64,000 nucleotides of DNA, from contig CAXXWD010000001.1 in NCBI GenBank assembly GCA_963667595.2, forward strand, positions 248,001 through 312,000. Reading direction: 5' to 3'. Origin of the DNA: JAHJQZ01 sp963667595. Its GTDB lineage: Bacteria > Pseudomonadota > Alphaproteobacteria > Rhizobiales > Devosiaceae. Of this stretch, positions 25,372-34,379 are shown piece by piece (the stretch's first letter is position 1; every line of letters starts with the position of its first letter). The notes beneath the pieces were generated by a model. The model ran no database searches and was not told the origin of the DNA. It saw nothing but the letters and a program-made list of their open reading frames with translations. The position numbers and the translations under genes were made by a program.

Positions 25372-27498
25372 TCATGCCGGCGAGACCGTGATGGAATCGC
25401 AAGAGAGCGCCCCTTCGTTGACGATGAGGCCGAAGCCGCCGTCCATGAGGGCCTCGGCGGTGTCGTCAACAGCTCGAAGCGAGACCGCACCGACCGTTGC
25501 ATCAATTTTCGTGCCCTTTATGGTCACCCGGAACGGAATGCATTCATCCAGCACAAAGGGAAAATCGGCTGCCGCCAGCACAACGGTCTCGCCGTCACGC
25601 AGACGGACGATTTCGAGCCGGTTTTCGCGGGTAATCCTTACGGCGTAGTAGCGTTTCAAGCCCTGCACCCGCATAGCGAGGCCGGCATGTCGCGCGTGAA
25701 GCACCACCAGCGCCGTGTCGAGGGCATAGTCGGTCCATTCGCGGGTGCCGTGGGCAACGATCCCCTCACCTTCGGATTGCGAGATCCTGAAACTGGCGGG
25801 GAAGTGCTTGGAAAAAAAGCTCACCCCGTTGACCCATGCCCGCCGCCAGAAATCGCCGCTGTCGGCCGGTCGGTGAAGTGTCAGTGCCGGCGCACCATCC
25901 CAACGCAGATAATCGATCAGGATCTTGCCCGACGCCTTGCGGCCCACCGCCCTTACGGCAACGCCGATCTCGGCGATGGGCTGACCGTCGATTTCGGGGA
26001 GCCTCCATTCGAGGACCGTTTCTGCACCGGGTGCAAGTTCGGTCGCCGGCCCTTCGCTGTCGCCCAGATGGTTCTTGCCATCATAGCTGCGCATGCGAAG
26101 CGTCGCGGAGACAGTGCCTTCATTATCCTTCGGCGCAATCACGCGGGCACGGACCACCTGACCGGGATAAACCAGCGGTGTCGCCATCAGTTCATAGGTG
26201 CGCATGCGCACAACTTCCGGCGGCGCGAAGGTCGGCGTCATGGCAGCCGAAGACTGGCCGGGCGCGAGCGCTTCATAACAAAGCGCAAGAACCCTTCCGC
26301 CTTCGAAGGGTTCGTTGCCGATCCGGGAGGACGCGTTGGCAGCGAACCCTTCCTGCAGGCGAAAGCCCTGACGACTCCCCGGCAGTGAGAAGTGGAAGCG
26401 TGCACCATTCTTGGGCGGTGCGATCGGATCGCGACCGGCAAGCCGGAGGCCAAGATTGGCGAGATAGTGGGCGATGTGTACGGCGTCGTTGATCGACGAG
26501 CCACCATCGGCGGAGGAGATCAGCAAACGGTCGGCCAGCGGTCCGCGCCAGTCGGGGCCGGCCTCGAGTCCGTCAAGTCCGAGCATCAATCCGACGAGAC
26601 ACCCGACATTGCCGGCATTGCAGTCGGTGTCCCAGCCCGACGTATTGACGATCATCTGCGCCCTCTGGAAGTCGTCCGGGGCATAAAGAACCGCCATGAC
26701 CATCAGGGCGTGGTTGGGCATGACGTGGCAATTGCCCGGATACCGGTCGTAGCCGTAATTGTCCTGGATGAGCTGGCGCGTATCGCGCCAGTCCGGGTTC
26801 TGGCGATGCCAGGCGCGAACGTCGCCGATCAGGTGGGCGATGGCGCTGTCGGCCGGGATGACTGAAAGTCCGGTATCGAGCAGGTGGTCGATATCGGCGG
26901 ATACGAACGCTTCGGCCTCCATGGCGGCCCAGAGCATGGCCGCATGAACGGATTCGCCGTCATGGCTGACCTTGCCGGCCTGCTCGGCGAGCCCGGCCGC
27001 CAGTTTCGGCTGGCCCGGCGCGACCATGGCCCAGCCGTCGATGAAGATCTGGGCGCCGATCTGCTCTGCCATGCCCCGACCGTTGGTGGCGATCGAGCCC
27101 GAATCCGGCGCCGGGATGCCCTTCTTGAGATTAAGCCAGGCGGTGTGTTCGGTCGAATTGCCCCGCCCGCCCCACCACAGGATCGAACGCTCCTCGACGA
27201 TATAATTAAGCCAGGCCCGGCCGATATCCCGCGATGATAAATCGGGGGAGATGCCGTAGTCCTCAAGCGCCCTGACGAAGGTGAACGTACCCGCCACATC
27301 GTCGTCCGTCACCACGAGCGGGTCGCCGAGCCGATCGTGGACGTAATACTCAATGGGGCCGAGTTCGTTCATGATGCGCTGATAGGTCCAACCCTCGAAG
27401 GGACGGCCGAGATAGACACCGATCAGCTTGCCGAGAACGCCGGCATAGACGCGATCGAGATAGTCGTTGGGGATACTCACTCTGGTCTCCAGTATCAT
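25372..27498 (-). CDS. ADP-ribosylglycohydrolase-family protein with C-terminal extension
   Basis: The 708-residue protein has an N-terminal ADP-ribosylglycohydrolase domain (about 10-330). Metal-binding motifs are TDDD (Thr64-Asp67) and GWDTDCNAGNVG (Asp290, Asp292). These enzymes cleave glycosidic bonds at ribose C1 using a two-magnesium centre. Residues of roughly 400-708 look like a beta-rich accessory or carbohydrate-binding region. No signal peptide is seen. The gene sits between sugar permease genes and ABC ATPase-ribokinase genes, so it probably hydrolyses an imported riboside, releasing ribose for the kinase. The true substrate is unknown. Confidence 0.82.
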   Translation of the reverse strand: MILETRVSIPNDYLDRVYAGVLGKLIGVYLGRPFEGWTYQRIMNELGPIEYYVHDRLGDPLVVTDDDVAGTFTFVRALEDYGISPDLSSRDIGRAWLNYIVEERSILWWGGRGNSTEHTAWLNLKKGIPAPDSGSIATNGRGMAEQIGAQIFIDGWAMVAPGQPKLAAGLAEQAGKVSHDGESVHAAMLWAAMEAEAFVSADIDHLLDTGLSVIPADSAIAHLIGDVRAWHRQNPDWRDTRQLIQDNYGYDRYPGNCHVMPNHALMVMAVLYAPDDFQRAQMIVNTSGWDTDCNAGNVGCLVGLMLGLDGLEAGPDWRGPLADRLLISSADGGSSINDAVHIAHYLANLGLRLAGRDPIAPPKNGARFHFSLPGSRQGFRLQEGFAANASSRIGNEPFEGGRVLALCYEALAPGQSSAAMTPTFAPPEVVRMRTYELMATPLVYPGQVVRARVIAPKDNEGTVSATLRMRSYDGKNHLGDSEGPATELAPGAETVLEWRLPEIDGQPIAEIGVAVRAVGRKASGKILIDYLRWDGAPALTLHRPADSGDFWRRAWVNGVSFFSKHFPASFRISQSEGEGIVAHGTREWTDYALDTALVVLHARHAGLAMRVQGLKRYYAVRITRENRLEIVRLRDGETVVLAAADFPFVLDECIPFRVTIKGTKIDATVGAVSLRAVDDTAEALMDGGFGLIVNEGALSCDSITVSPA

Positions 27499-27505
27499 CT
27501 TTGCA

Positions 27506-28339
27506 TCAGCCCTTCACCGACCCGCCAGCCATGCCCTCGATGAAACGGCGCTGCAGGAAAACGAAGAGAATGACGATTGGCAAAACGACGATGAGCGCAG
27601 CGGCCATAATCTCACCCCAGTCGGAGGTGTACTGGCCCGACAGCAGGAAGAACGAGATCACTGCGGTCTGATTGTCGGCGCGCTGCAAAAAGGTCGTGGC
27701 GATCAGGAACTCGTTCCAGGAATAAAGCCCGATGATCAGGGCCACGGTCAGGATTCCCGGCGAGACGATCGGCAGCATCACCTTGGAAAAAACCTGCCAG
27801 GGTGTGGCGCCATCGATGAGCGCCGCCTCTTCGAGTTCGCGCGGAACGGCCAGGAAATAAGTTCGCAACAGCATGATCGCGAAGGGCGAATAAATGGCGG
27901 TGTAGACCAGCGACACCGCGAAGACGTTGTTGATCAGCCCGAGCTTGGCGAAGCCGAAATAGAGCGGGAACAAAAAGAGCTGGATCGGCGCGGTGGTGGT
28001 GCCGAGCAGGTAGAAGGTGATGATCTTCCAGCTCTTGACCTTACGCCGCGCCAGCACATAGGCGGTCAGCGAACCCGTGGTGCTGACCAGAACGATGGTC
28101 ATGGCGGCAAGCAGGGCCGAATTGACCATGGTCCGGCCAAAACGCGCGTCGCTCCAGGCGCGGCTGAAATTGTCCCAGCGGAAAACTTCCGGCCAGGCCA
28201 GCGGATTTTGCATGATCTGCGCGTGCGGCTTGACCGAGTTAAGGATCAGCAGCGCGATTGGCAAGAGCGTGATCAGCAAAAGGATGCCGAGCGCGAGATA
28301 GGTGAGGATGAAGGTCCGTCTGTTCTCGATGTACTTCAT
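27506..28339 (-). CDS. Sugar ABC importer permease (MalG type)
   Basis: This 277-residue CUT1 permease has six hydrophobic segments, the first at about 9-29 (FILTYLALGILLLITLLPIA). The EAA loop is EEAALIDGATPWQVF followed by LPIVSPG. It ends with the usual FIEGMAGGSVKG tail. Its start overlaps the MalF-type gene by 4 bp, and it is followed 7 bp later by the ADP-ribosylglycohydrolase-like gene. Confidence 0.87.
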   Translation of the reverse strand: MKYIENRRTFILTYLALGILLLITLLPIALLILNSVKPHAQIMQNPLAWPEVFRWDNFSRAWSDARFGRTMVNSALLAAMTIVLVSTTGSLTAYVLARRKVKSWKIITFYLLGTTTAPIQLFLFPLYFGFAKLGLINNVFAVSLVYTAIYSPFAIMLLRTYFLAVPRELEEAALIDGATPWQVFSKVMLPIVSPGILTVALIIGLYSWNEFLIATTFLQRADNQTAVISFFLLSGQYTSDWGEIMAAALIVVLPIVILFVFLQRRFIEGMAGGSVKG

Positions 28340-29181
28340 TGCGCATACTCCCGCGCCTGCAGCCGGATGTAGACGGCGGTGGTGGCAAGCCCGAACAGGC
28401 TGATGACGACGGCAACGGCGGCGGCCTTGCCCACGGCGAGATCATAAAAGGCGCTGCGATAGGCCAGGGTCGACAACACTTCGCTCGAAAAGGCCGGGCC
28501 GCCCTGGGTCAGGATGTAGACGAAGTCGAAAACGAGGAACGACCAGATGATGGTCATGATCATCATCAAGGTGATTGTCGGACGGATGCCCGGCAGGAGC
28601 ACGTAGCGCATCAACTGCCAGAAGCTCGCCCCCTCAATGCGCGCCGCTTCGATCTGTTCCTGCGGCACCTGCCTCAGCGCCGCAAAGAAGATCACGCATA
28701 AAAAGCCCCACCAATGCCAGAGATCGACAGTGGCGATGCCGTAAAGGGCGGTATTCGTCATGGTCAACGGGCTGGGCACCGGAAAGCCGGCCCGCGTGAT
28801 CAGTCCGGCGATGCCGGTCAGGGGAGAATAGATCATGCCCTGCCAGACGCGCGCGGTGATGGCGGTGGCGATCACCATGGGCAGGAAGTAGATGACCTGA
28901 AAGAAGGTGCTGCCCCTTCGGGCAATCAGCATCATCGTCGCCGCGAGAAGCCCGATGCCGATCGGGATCGTCAGAAACATCGCCGTCCAGATGATGTTGT
29001 TGATCAAGGCTCCCCAGAAGACATGATCCGCCGCAAGGGACTGGAAATTGGCCATGCCGATGAAGACCGGCATGGAGATGCCATCCCAGCGGAAGAAAGC
29101 AAGCGCGATCGTCAGCACGGCGGGGATGAGGATGATGATGGCATTGATCGCCAGTGTCGGCAGCAGAAAGAGGCGGTTCAT
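28336..29181 (-). CDS. Sugar ABC importer permease (MalF type)
   Basis: This 281-residue CUT1 permease has an N-terminal helix (LLPTLAINAIIILIPAVLTI), the loop ALAFFRWDGISMPVFIGMAN and the EAA loop IEAARIEGASFWQLM with LLPGIRP. It is the first membrane component after the binding-protein gene, from which it is separated by a 61-bp gap containing a hairpin. Confidence 0.87.
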   Translation of the reverse strand: MNRLFLLPTLAINAIIILIPAVLTIALAFFRWDGISMPVFIGMANFQSLAADHVFWGALINNIIWTAMFLTIPIGIGLLAATMMLIARRGSTFFQVIYFLPMVIATAITARVWQGMIYSPLTGIAGLITRAGFPVPSPLTMTNTALYGIATVDLWHWWGFLCVIFFAALRQVPQEQIEAARIEGASFWQLMRYVLLPGIRPTITLMMIMTIIWSFLVFDFVYILTQGGPAFSSEVLSTLAYRSAFYDLAVGKAAAVAVVISLFGLATTAVYIRLQAREYAQ

Positions 29182-29198
29182 GTTGGGGTCTCCGGCAT

Positions 29199-29225
29199 AC
29201 GGAAGCGGCGCAAGGCCGCTTCCGT
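29199..29225 (-). terminator. Intercistronic hairpin after binding-protein gene
   Basis: Perfect 10-bp stem ACGGAAGCGG/CCGCTTCCGT with a 7-nt loop, between the binding-protein stop and the first permease start. Same position as the hairpins in the other ABC operons of this window. Confidence 0.55.
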
Positions 29226-29242
29226 TCAGGATGAAACGGTAT

Positions 29243-30565
29243 CTAGCGGGCCGGGACCGCCGGAACCTTGCCCTCGCTCAGGTCCTGCTGGAACACGGCG
29301 TCGAGCTGGGAAAGATAGTCGGCAACACTGGCGCGACCAAGCCAGACTTCTTCAATGCCGTTGATCAGCTGCGTATCGGAAGCCGGCGACAGGAAGGTCC
29401 AGGAGGTATAGCCGTAGCTATTGGCTGCAACGGCATCGGCCAGCGTCTTCATGGTATTGGCATAAAGCGCCGGAACCTTGTCGCTGATCTTGACCATGCT
29501 CAGGTCTACCAGCGGCGTGTTCCATTCACCCTGCCACACAGAATTCATCGCACCGTAAAACTCCGGCGAGAAGACGTAGTCGATGGCGGCGGCGGCGCCA
29601 TCCGGGTTCTGTGCGGCGGAAGCAACCGACAGGGTCGAGCCGACGCCGAGCGCATAGACCGGCGCGCCGATATCGGCGGCGCTGGGGAAGCCGACAAAGC
29701 CGAGATTCTCGGGATTGTCCTTCATGTAGGTCGAGATGTACTGGAAGTGCCAGGTGCCGCTGGGCAGCAGCGGCGAGTTGCCGGCCGCCATCTGGGCAAA
29801 GAACTGCTCGGTTTCAAGCGAGAAGTAGTTCGGCCCGAAATAGCCTTTCTGCCACCATTCGTTCAGCTTTTCGATGGCCGCCACGAAGGGCTCCGCTGTC
29901 CAGGGCAGTTCGCCCTTCAGTGCCTTGTAGACGTTCTCGGGGCCGGCGATCGAGTTGAGGGCGATGGTAACGTAATGCTCGTTGTTGCCACGCCAGCCGG
30001 CATTGCCGGATGCGAAGGGAACCAGACCCGCCTTGAGAGAATCGTCAGCCAGAGCTTCCATCTCGGGAATGGTGGTCGGCACCGTCCAGCCATATTTCGC
30101 CAGCACCGCCTTGTTGTAGAACAGGCCGAGCGTCTCGTAGGTCTTGGGAACGGCATAGAGCTTGCCGTCATACCTGCCCATTTCGAGGAAGACCGGCAGG
30201 ATGCGCTTGTCCCATCCATACTTGGCGGCGTAGTCGTCGAGCGCCATGAGCTGACCGGCACGGGCCATTGGTGCGACATAGCTCGGGCCAGCCGTATAAA
30301 CGACATCCGGACCGGAACCGGACAGCAGCGCGACGCGCATCTGCTTGTCGAGTTCGGAGCCGCGATAGTCAATCATGAGTTGATATTCGGGGTGGACGGC
30401 GTCGAAGCCGGCGACCAGAACATCGGCAATGGCCTTCTGCTGGGCTGGAGCGGCACTCTCGTACCACCACGTCACCGGCTTGACCGCCTGAGCGAAGCTC
30501 GGCCGGACAAAAGCGGACCCGAGCAATGCACCTGAACTCGCTGTCAGGAAAGTACGTCTTTTCAT
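29243..30565 (-). CDS. Sugar ABC importer substrate-binding protein, Tat-like signal
   Basis: This 440-residue family-1 solute-binding protein begins MKRRTFLTASSGALLGSAF. The twin-Arg-like KRRTFL and hydrophobic stretch suggest Tat export, though only a loose match to the Tat consensus is present. Mature motifs include PDVVYTAGPSYVAPMARAG and LLPSGTWHFQY. It is the receptor of the operon that ends in ADP-ribosylglycohydrolase, ATPase and ribokinase. A ribosylated ligand is inferred from context only. Confidence 0.85.
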   Translation of the reverse strand: MKRRTFLTASSGALLGSAFVRPSFAQAVKPVTWWYESAAPAQQKAIADVLVAGFDAVHPEYQLMIDYRGSELDKQMRVALLSGSGPDVVYTAGPSYVAPMARAGQLMALDDYAAKYGWDKRILPVFLEMGRYDGKLYAVPKTYETLGLFYNKAVLAKYGWTVPTTIPEMEALADDSLKAGLVPFASGNAGWRGNNEHYVTIALNSIAGPENVYKALKGELPWTAEPFVAAIEKLNEWWQKGYFGPNYFSLETEQFFAQMAAGNSPLLPSGTWHFQYISTYMKDNPENLGFVGFPSAADIGAPVYALGVGSTLSVASAAQNPDGAAAAIDYVFSPEFYGAMNSVWQGEWNTPLVDLSMVKISDKVPALYANTMKTLADAVAANSYGYTSWTFLSPASDTQLINGIEEVWLGRASVADYLSQLDAVFQQDLSEGKVPAVPAR

Positions 30566-30589
30566 GGATTCCTCCCGATAAAGGTATTG

Positions 30590-31594
30590 TTACACCGAAC
30601 TTCTCTTGATGAGCTGGTAGGGCATCTCATAGGCGAGCCCCCCGTCGCTCCTGCTCCCATTCAGACGTTCCAGCAGACACTCCGCCGCCTTTTCTCCGAG
30701 CTTGTCCTGAAACTGGGTAACAGTGCTCAAGGAAGGCGAAACGAATTTTGCTGCCGGAATATCGTCGAAACCGGCGACGGCGATGTCGCCGGGAATATCG
30801 ATGCCGCGGCTGGAAAGAGCCTGCATCGCGCCAATGGCCATCAGGTCATTGGCGGCAAAGATTGCGGTTGGCTTGAAATCGGATGCCAGGATGCGTTCGG
30901 CGGCCCGGGAGCCACCGGTTTCACTGAACGCCTCGTCGACCACGACCATGGCCTCAAGGCCCGCCGCAGCGAGCCGTTCGCGATAGCCCTCGACACGCAC
31001 GCGCTGCGGACCGCCCGAGCCGGCGATCATGGCGATGCGACGATGGCCGGCGCCGAGCATGTAGTCGATGACGGCGATGGTTGCGGCCTTGCTGTCGACG
31101 AAGATGTCGTCGACGGCAATCCGTCCACCGGTCTTTCGGGACGATTCGATGCGCACGATGGGCAGGCCGGCCTGAACGGCTGTGGCGAAATCGGGAACGC
31201 GCAGATTGAAAAAGACGCCGACCACACCGTCGACGCGTCCTTCCTGGGCCCAGCGCAGATAATAGCTCTCATGCTCGCGCGTGCCGTCGGTGTTAAGCGT
31301 GATCACATCGTAATTCTGATGCTGCGCCGCCGACTGAACCCCGCGCACCAGCCGCGGATAGAACGGGTTGGTGATGTCCGGCACGATGCAGGCGATCATC
31401 ATGGTCTTGCGCGTCTTGAGCGCCTGGGCGAGACGATTGGGACTGTAGCCGAGTTCCTTGGCGATGGCGCGAATGCGTTCGACAGTCTCTTCGGGAATCG
31501 ACGTCGTCAGCTTGTCGCCCAAGACCATCGATACGGTCGCCTGGGAAACCCCGGCTTTTTCGGCAACATCCTTCTGGGTGGGTCTAGAGCGCAT
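30590..31594 (-). CDS. LacI-family regulator of the riboside operon
   Basis: Start ATG 31594 (MRSRPTQKDVAEKAG) is chosen because the ATG eight codons upstream lies in the operator dyad and lacks family resemblance. The 334-residue protein has an HTH (QKDVAEKAGVSQATVSMVLG), hinge NRLAQALKTRKT and effector domain with IVPDITNPFYPRLVRGVQ and FAANDLMAIGAMQAL. It is the first gene of the operon, 24 bp before the binding-protein gene. Autoregulation through the dyad at 31600-31636 is likely. Confidence 0.88.
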   Translation of the reverse strand: MRSRPTQKDVAEKAGVSQATVSMVLGDKLTTSIPEETVERIRAIAKELGYSPNRLAQALKTRKTMMIACIVPDITNPFYPRLVRGVQSAAQHQNYDVITLNTDGTREHESYYLRWAQEGRVDGVVGVFFNLRVPDFATAVQAGLPIVRIESSRKTGGRIAVDDIFVDSKAATIAVIDYMLGAGHRRIAMIAGSGGPQRVRVEGYRERLAAAGLEAMVVVDEAFSETGGSRAAERILASDFKPTAIFAANDLMAIGAMQALSSRGIDIPGDIAVAGFDDIPAAKFVSPSLSTVTQFQDKLGEKAAECLLERLNGSRSDGGLAYEMPYQLIKRSSV

Positions 31595-31599
31595 CACAA

Positions 31600-31636
31600 G
31601 CTCACTTATACGTATCATTTATACGTATAAGTGAGC
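31600..31636. promoter_or_regulatory. 37-bp operator dyad upstream of the LacI gene
   Basis: Perfect inverted repeat with 16-nt arms (GCTCACTTATACGTAT and its complement) and a 5-nt spacer. Each arm contains TATACGTAT, a LacI-type half-palindrome. Its position just upstream of the chosen start suggests the operator, and the RNA would fold as a strong leader hairpin. Confidence 0.7.
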
Positions 31637-32172
31637 GTGCAGGCGTGTCAAGGAAATTCATTTGGCGCCATTTCATCGACCGGAAAGCGTGCCTTCCGAG
31701 CCCTTTCGTATGAGGTCATCCTGCCTCCTTTTTCGCTCCAGAAGTCGCTTTTCGGGGGAGTGAAGACGGCCTGCGAAATGTCCGTTTCGTCGGGCTGTTC
31801 TCTCGGGCGGACAAAGGACGTTCATCTGAAGACCCACGGCAGAAACAATGCGAATCTCCATGGACTTCGTGCGCATAGGCACAGATCAACGATGCAAACC
31901 ATGCAAGGCCATTCGGCGAAAACTGAAATTGCCCCCTTTCCTAAAAAGGCTTGTCCGAGGCATTCGCCCTGCGCAACCGAACGTCCATCATCGCCCTGCC
32001 GGCATCGAAAGCAGCCGGTCGCCTTGCCGCCCCTTCTCGATCGTCGGCGTGTCCTTGGTGCCACCAAACGGCAGTCATTCGGATCGATGCGAATTTTGGC
32101 CGCGCCCGTTGCGCCGGCTGCACTTCTGGCCTTCACGGCACCGCCGGGCAGTTCGCTTGCGCTGCGTGCCGC
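31637..32172. other. Intergenic region with no recognised gene
   Basis: About 536 bp between the LacI promoter and the TetR stop. Several frames are open on both strands, but none has a ribosome-binding site with family-like sequence. A plus-strand frame with CPWCHQ and CAGC cysteine pairs around 32050-32110 looks fortuitous. It may be decayed sequence. Confidence 0.4.
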
Positions 32173-32811
32173 TCAGTTGCGCACCAATCTGGCCAGCACG
32201 CTCTCGATGACAAGCTCGATCCCCGCCGGCATATCGATTGCGTCCGCATCGAGCAGCCACTGAACCTGCAGACCGTCCATCACGGCGATGATCGCCGATG
32301 CTGCCGTCATGATCTCGTCGTCGTCGACGGCTCTCTCGGTAATCAGGGCCAGCGCGTTGACAAGCATCTCGCGCAGACCGGCGAAACGATCGCGGAAAAA
32401 CTGCTGTGCCGGATGATCTTCGGTAACGGACTCGCCGCACAACACGGCATAGGCCTGCACGATACCTGGCCGGAACATGTTTTCCTTGGCCGTCAGGATC
32501 AGGTGCTTGAGGAAATCGGCACCGCGCGGAACGTGCTTGCCCTCGAGATTGGCGACGTCGGCAGCGTCCCTGTATTCGAGAAGCGCGATCAGCAATTGTT
32601 CCTTGCTGCCGAAATAGTGCAGCACGCCCGCCTGCGTCATGCCGGCGCCCTGCGCAATTTCGGCCAGCGAACCGCTGTTGTAGCCGCGGCTGCCGAAGAC
32701 CATCATCGCGGCGGCCAGGATGTCCTCCCGCCGCTGTGCGGTCTTTTCATGGGGACGCTGGGCGCGTGACGCCGCGCTTTGCCTGCCGAGCTTGCTGACC
32801 TGCTTCCGCAT
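32173..32811 (-). CDS. TetR-family transcriptional regulator
   Basis: This 212-residue protein has a TetR N-terminus with EDILAAAMMVFGSRGYNSGS and HTH LAEIAQGAGMTQAGVLHYFG, preceded by a basic tail. The C-terminal ligand domain is BetI-like in length but not diagnostic. It is divergent from the GH1/ABC operon with a clear dyad between them, so it probably represses that operon. Beta-glucoside importers are more often controlled by LacI proteins, so a TetR here is somewhat unusual. Confidence 0.87.
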   Translation of the reverse strand: MRKQVSKLGRQSAASRAQRPHEKTAQRREDILAAAMMVFGSRGYNSGSLAEIAQGAGMTQAGVLHYFGSKEQLLIALLEYRDAADVANLEGKHVPRGADFLKHLILTAKENMFRPGIVQAYAVLCGESVTEDHPAQQFFRDRFAGLREMLVNALALITERAVDDDEIMTAASAIIAVMDGLQVQWLLDADAIDMPAGIELVIESVLARLVRN

Positions 32812-32856
32812 TACCGACCTATCCTTCGTTTGGTTGTCACCTGCGAGACCCTATTG

Positions 32857-32878
32857 ACTTACTAAACATTCAGTAAGT
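32857..32878. promoter_or_regulatory. TetR operator between divergent genes
   Basis: Inverted repeat ACTTACT-N8-AGTAAGT with the spacer AAACATTC. It overlaps a TTGACT -35-like hexamer (32854-32859). This arrangement is common for TetR-type autoregulated promoters. Confidence 0.65.
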
Positions 32879-32926
32879 AATGTTGCGGCACAGGTCAACA
32901 TTCCGTGGTGACGAAGGAACGTGTCA

Positions 32927-34312
32927 ATGCCCATCGACCAGCAAACGCTTTCGGCTGCCAAGGCCCTCGCGACCCGGTTTCCCGAAGATTTCGTGTGGGG
33001 CGTCGCAACGGCCGCCTATCAGATCGAGGGCGCGGCCGCCGAGGGTGGGCGAGGACCGAGCATCTGGGACACGTTCGCCCATACGCCGGGCCTGACCCAC
33101 AATGGCGACACCGCAGACATCGCCTGCGACCATTACCACCGCTGGGCCGAAGATCTGGACCTCCTGTCGGAACTCGGCGTGCCGGCTTATCGGCTCTCGC
33201 TGTCCTGGTCCCGGCTTCAGCCCGGCGGCAAGGGCGCCCTCAACCCCGAGGCCGTGGCGTTCTATCGCCGTTTGCTGGACGGAATTCGAGAACGCGGGAT
33301 CGAGCCCTATGTCACGCTCTATCATTGGGACCTCCCCCAGGAACTCGAAGACGACGGGGGCTGGGTTTCCCGCAACACCGCCGAACGCTTTGCCGAGTAC
33401 GCGGCACTGAGCGTCGCCGAATTCGGCACGCTGGCGCAAAACTGGATGACGCTCAACGAACCCTGGTGCTCGGCCTTTCTCGGCTATGGCACGGGCGCAC
33501 ATGCCCCCGGCCGAAAGAACCTGCGCGATGCGGTTGCGGCAGGCCATCACCTCAACCTCGCCCACGGCCTGGCCCTTGCGCGGATTCGCAGCCTTCGCCC
33601 CGAACTCAAGGTCGGCATCGTCAATCTGGTCACCGACATCGTGCCGCGCTCCGACAGCGCCGCAGACCGCGCCGCCACCGCGCGTCTCGATGCCAGCAGC
33701 AACAGGTTCTTTCTCGACCCGGTCTATACCGGCGCCTATTCGGCCGAGGTTCATGCGCTTTACGACGCCTATGGCCTCGCCGACATCGTCGCCGAAGGGG
33801 ACCTCGACCTGATCGGCGCGCCGACCGATTTCGCCGGGATCAATCACTATCAGCGCGTCATCGCCTGGGCGGACGAGGCGATCGGGCCGTTCGGGGTGGG
33901 CGAAAAGCCGGCCGAACCGGCGACGACGTCCTTCGGCTGGTCGGTTTTGCCTGACTCGCTGTCCAATGTGCTCGAACGCGTCGCGCGCGACTACACCCGC
34001 CTGCCGCTCTACATCACCGAGAACGGCGCCAGCTTTGACGATTATGTCGATCCCGAGGGCCGCGTGAACGATGCCGAGCGTGTCGATTATCTCGCGCGCT
34101 ATCTCGACGCAGCCGCCAAAACCCTGGCCAAGGGCATCGACCTGCGCGGCTATTTCCTGTGGTCGTTCCTCGACAATTTCGAATGGGCGGAAGGCTATTC
34201 CAAGCGTTTCGGCGTGGTCTACGTGGATTATGCCACCCAGACGCGAACCCCGAAGCTCAGCGCCCGCTGGTACGCGGCCCTTCTTGCCGCCCGTGCCCGC
34301 CAGCCACGATGA
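32927..34312 (+). CDS. Beta-glucosidase, GH1
   Basis: ATG 32927 is favoured over GTG 32921 because AAGGA is about 8 bp upstream of the ATG. The 461-residue enzyme has the GH1 N-terminal signature FVWGVATAAYQIEG, acid/base Glu178 in TLNEPW and nucleophile Glu365 in YITENG. There is no signal peptide, so it hydrolyses imported beta-glucosides or beta-galactosides in the cytoplasm. It is the first gene of an operon with an ABC importer and a GH35-like glycosidase. Confidence 0.92.
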   Translation: MPIDQQTLSAAKALATRFPEDFVWGVATAAYQIEGAAAEGGRGPSIWDTFAHTPGLTHNGDTADIACDHYHRWAEDLDLLSELGVPAYRLSLSWSRLQPGGKGALNPEAVAFYRRLLDGIRERGIEPYVTLYHWDLPQELEDDGGWVSRNTAERFAEYAALSVAEFGTLAQNWMTLNEPWCSAFLGYGTGAHAPGRKNLRDAVAAGHHLNLAHGLALARIRSLRPELKVGIVNLVTDIVPRSDSAADRAATARLDASSNRFFLDPVYTGAYSAEVHALYDAYGLADIVAEGDLDLIGAPTDFAGINHYQRVIAWADEAIGPFGVGEKPAEPATTSFGWSVLPDSLSNVLERVARDYTRLPLYITENGASFDDYVDPEGRVNDAERVDYLARYLDAAAKTLAKGIDLRGYFLWSFLDNFEWAEGYSKRFGVVYVDYATQTRTPKLSARWYAALLAARARQPR

Positions 34313-34322
34313 CGAGACGATG

Positions 34323-34343
34323 GGACGGTTCGCTAGGCCGTCC
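34323..34343 (+). terminator. Intercistronic hairpin between GH1 and binding-protein genes
   Basis: GGACGG pairs with CCGTCC across a 9-nt loop in the 67-bp gap. No T-tract follows, so it is more likely an mRNA-processing or attenuation element than a full terminator. Confidence 0.3.
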
Positions 34344-34379
34344 GCATCCCATAAAGCACTAGCGCCAAGGGAGAGATAG

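Noticed and set aside
31631..32263. Plus-strand frame starting in the LacI operator
   Set aside because: Starts within a regulatory dyad, overlaps TetR antisense, and shows no domain.
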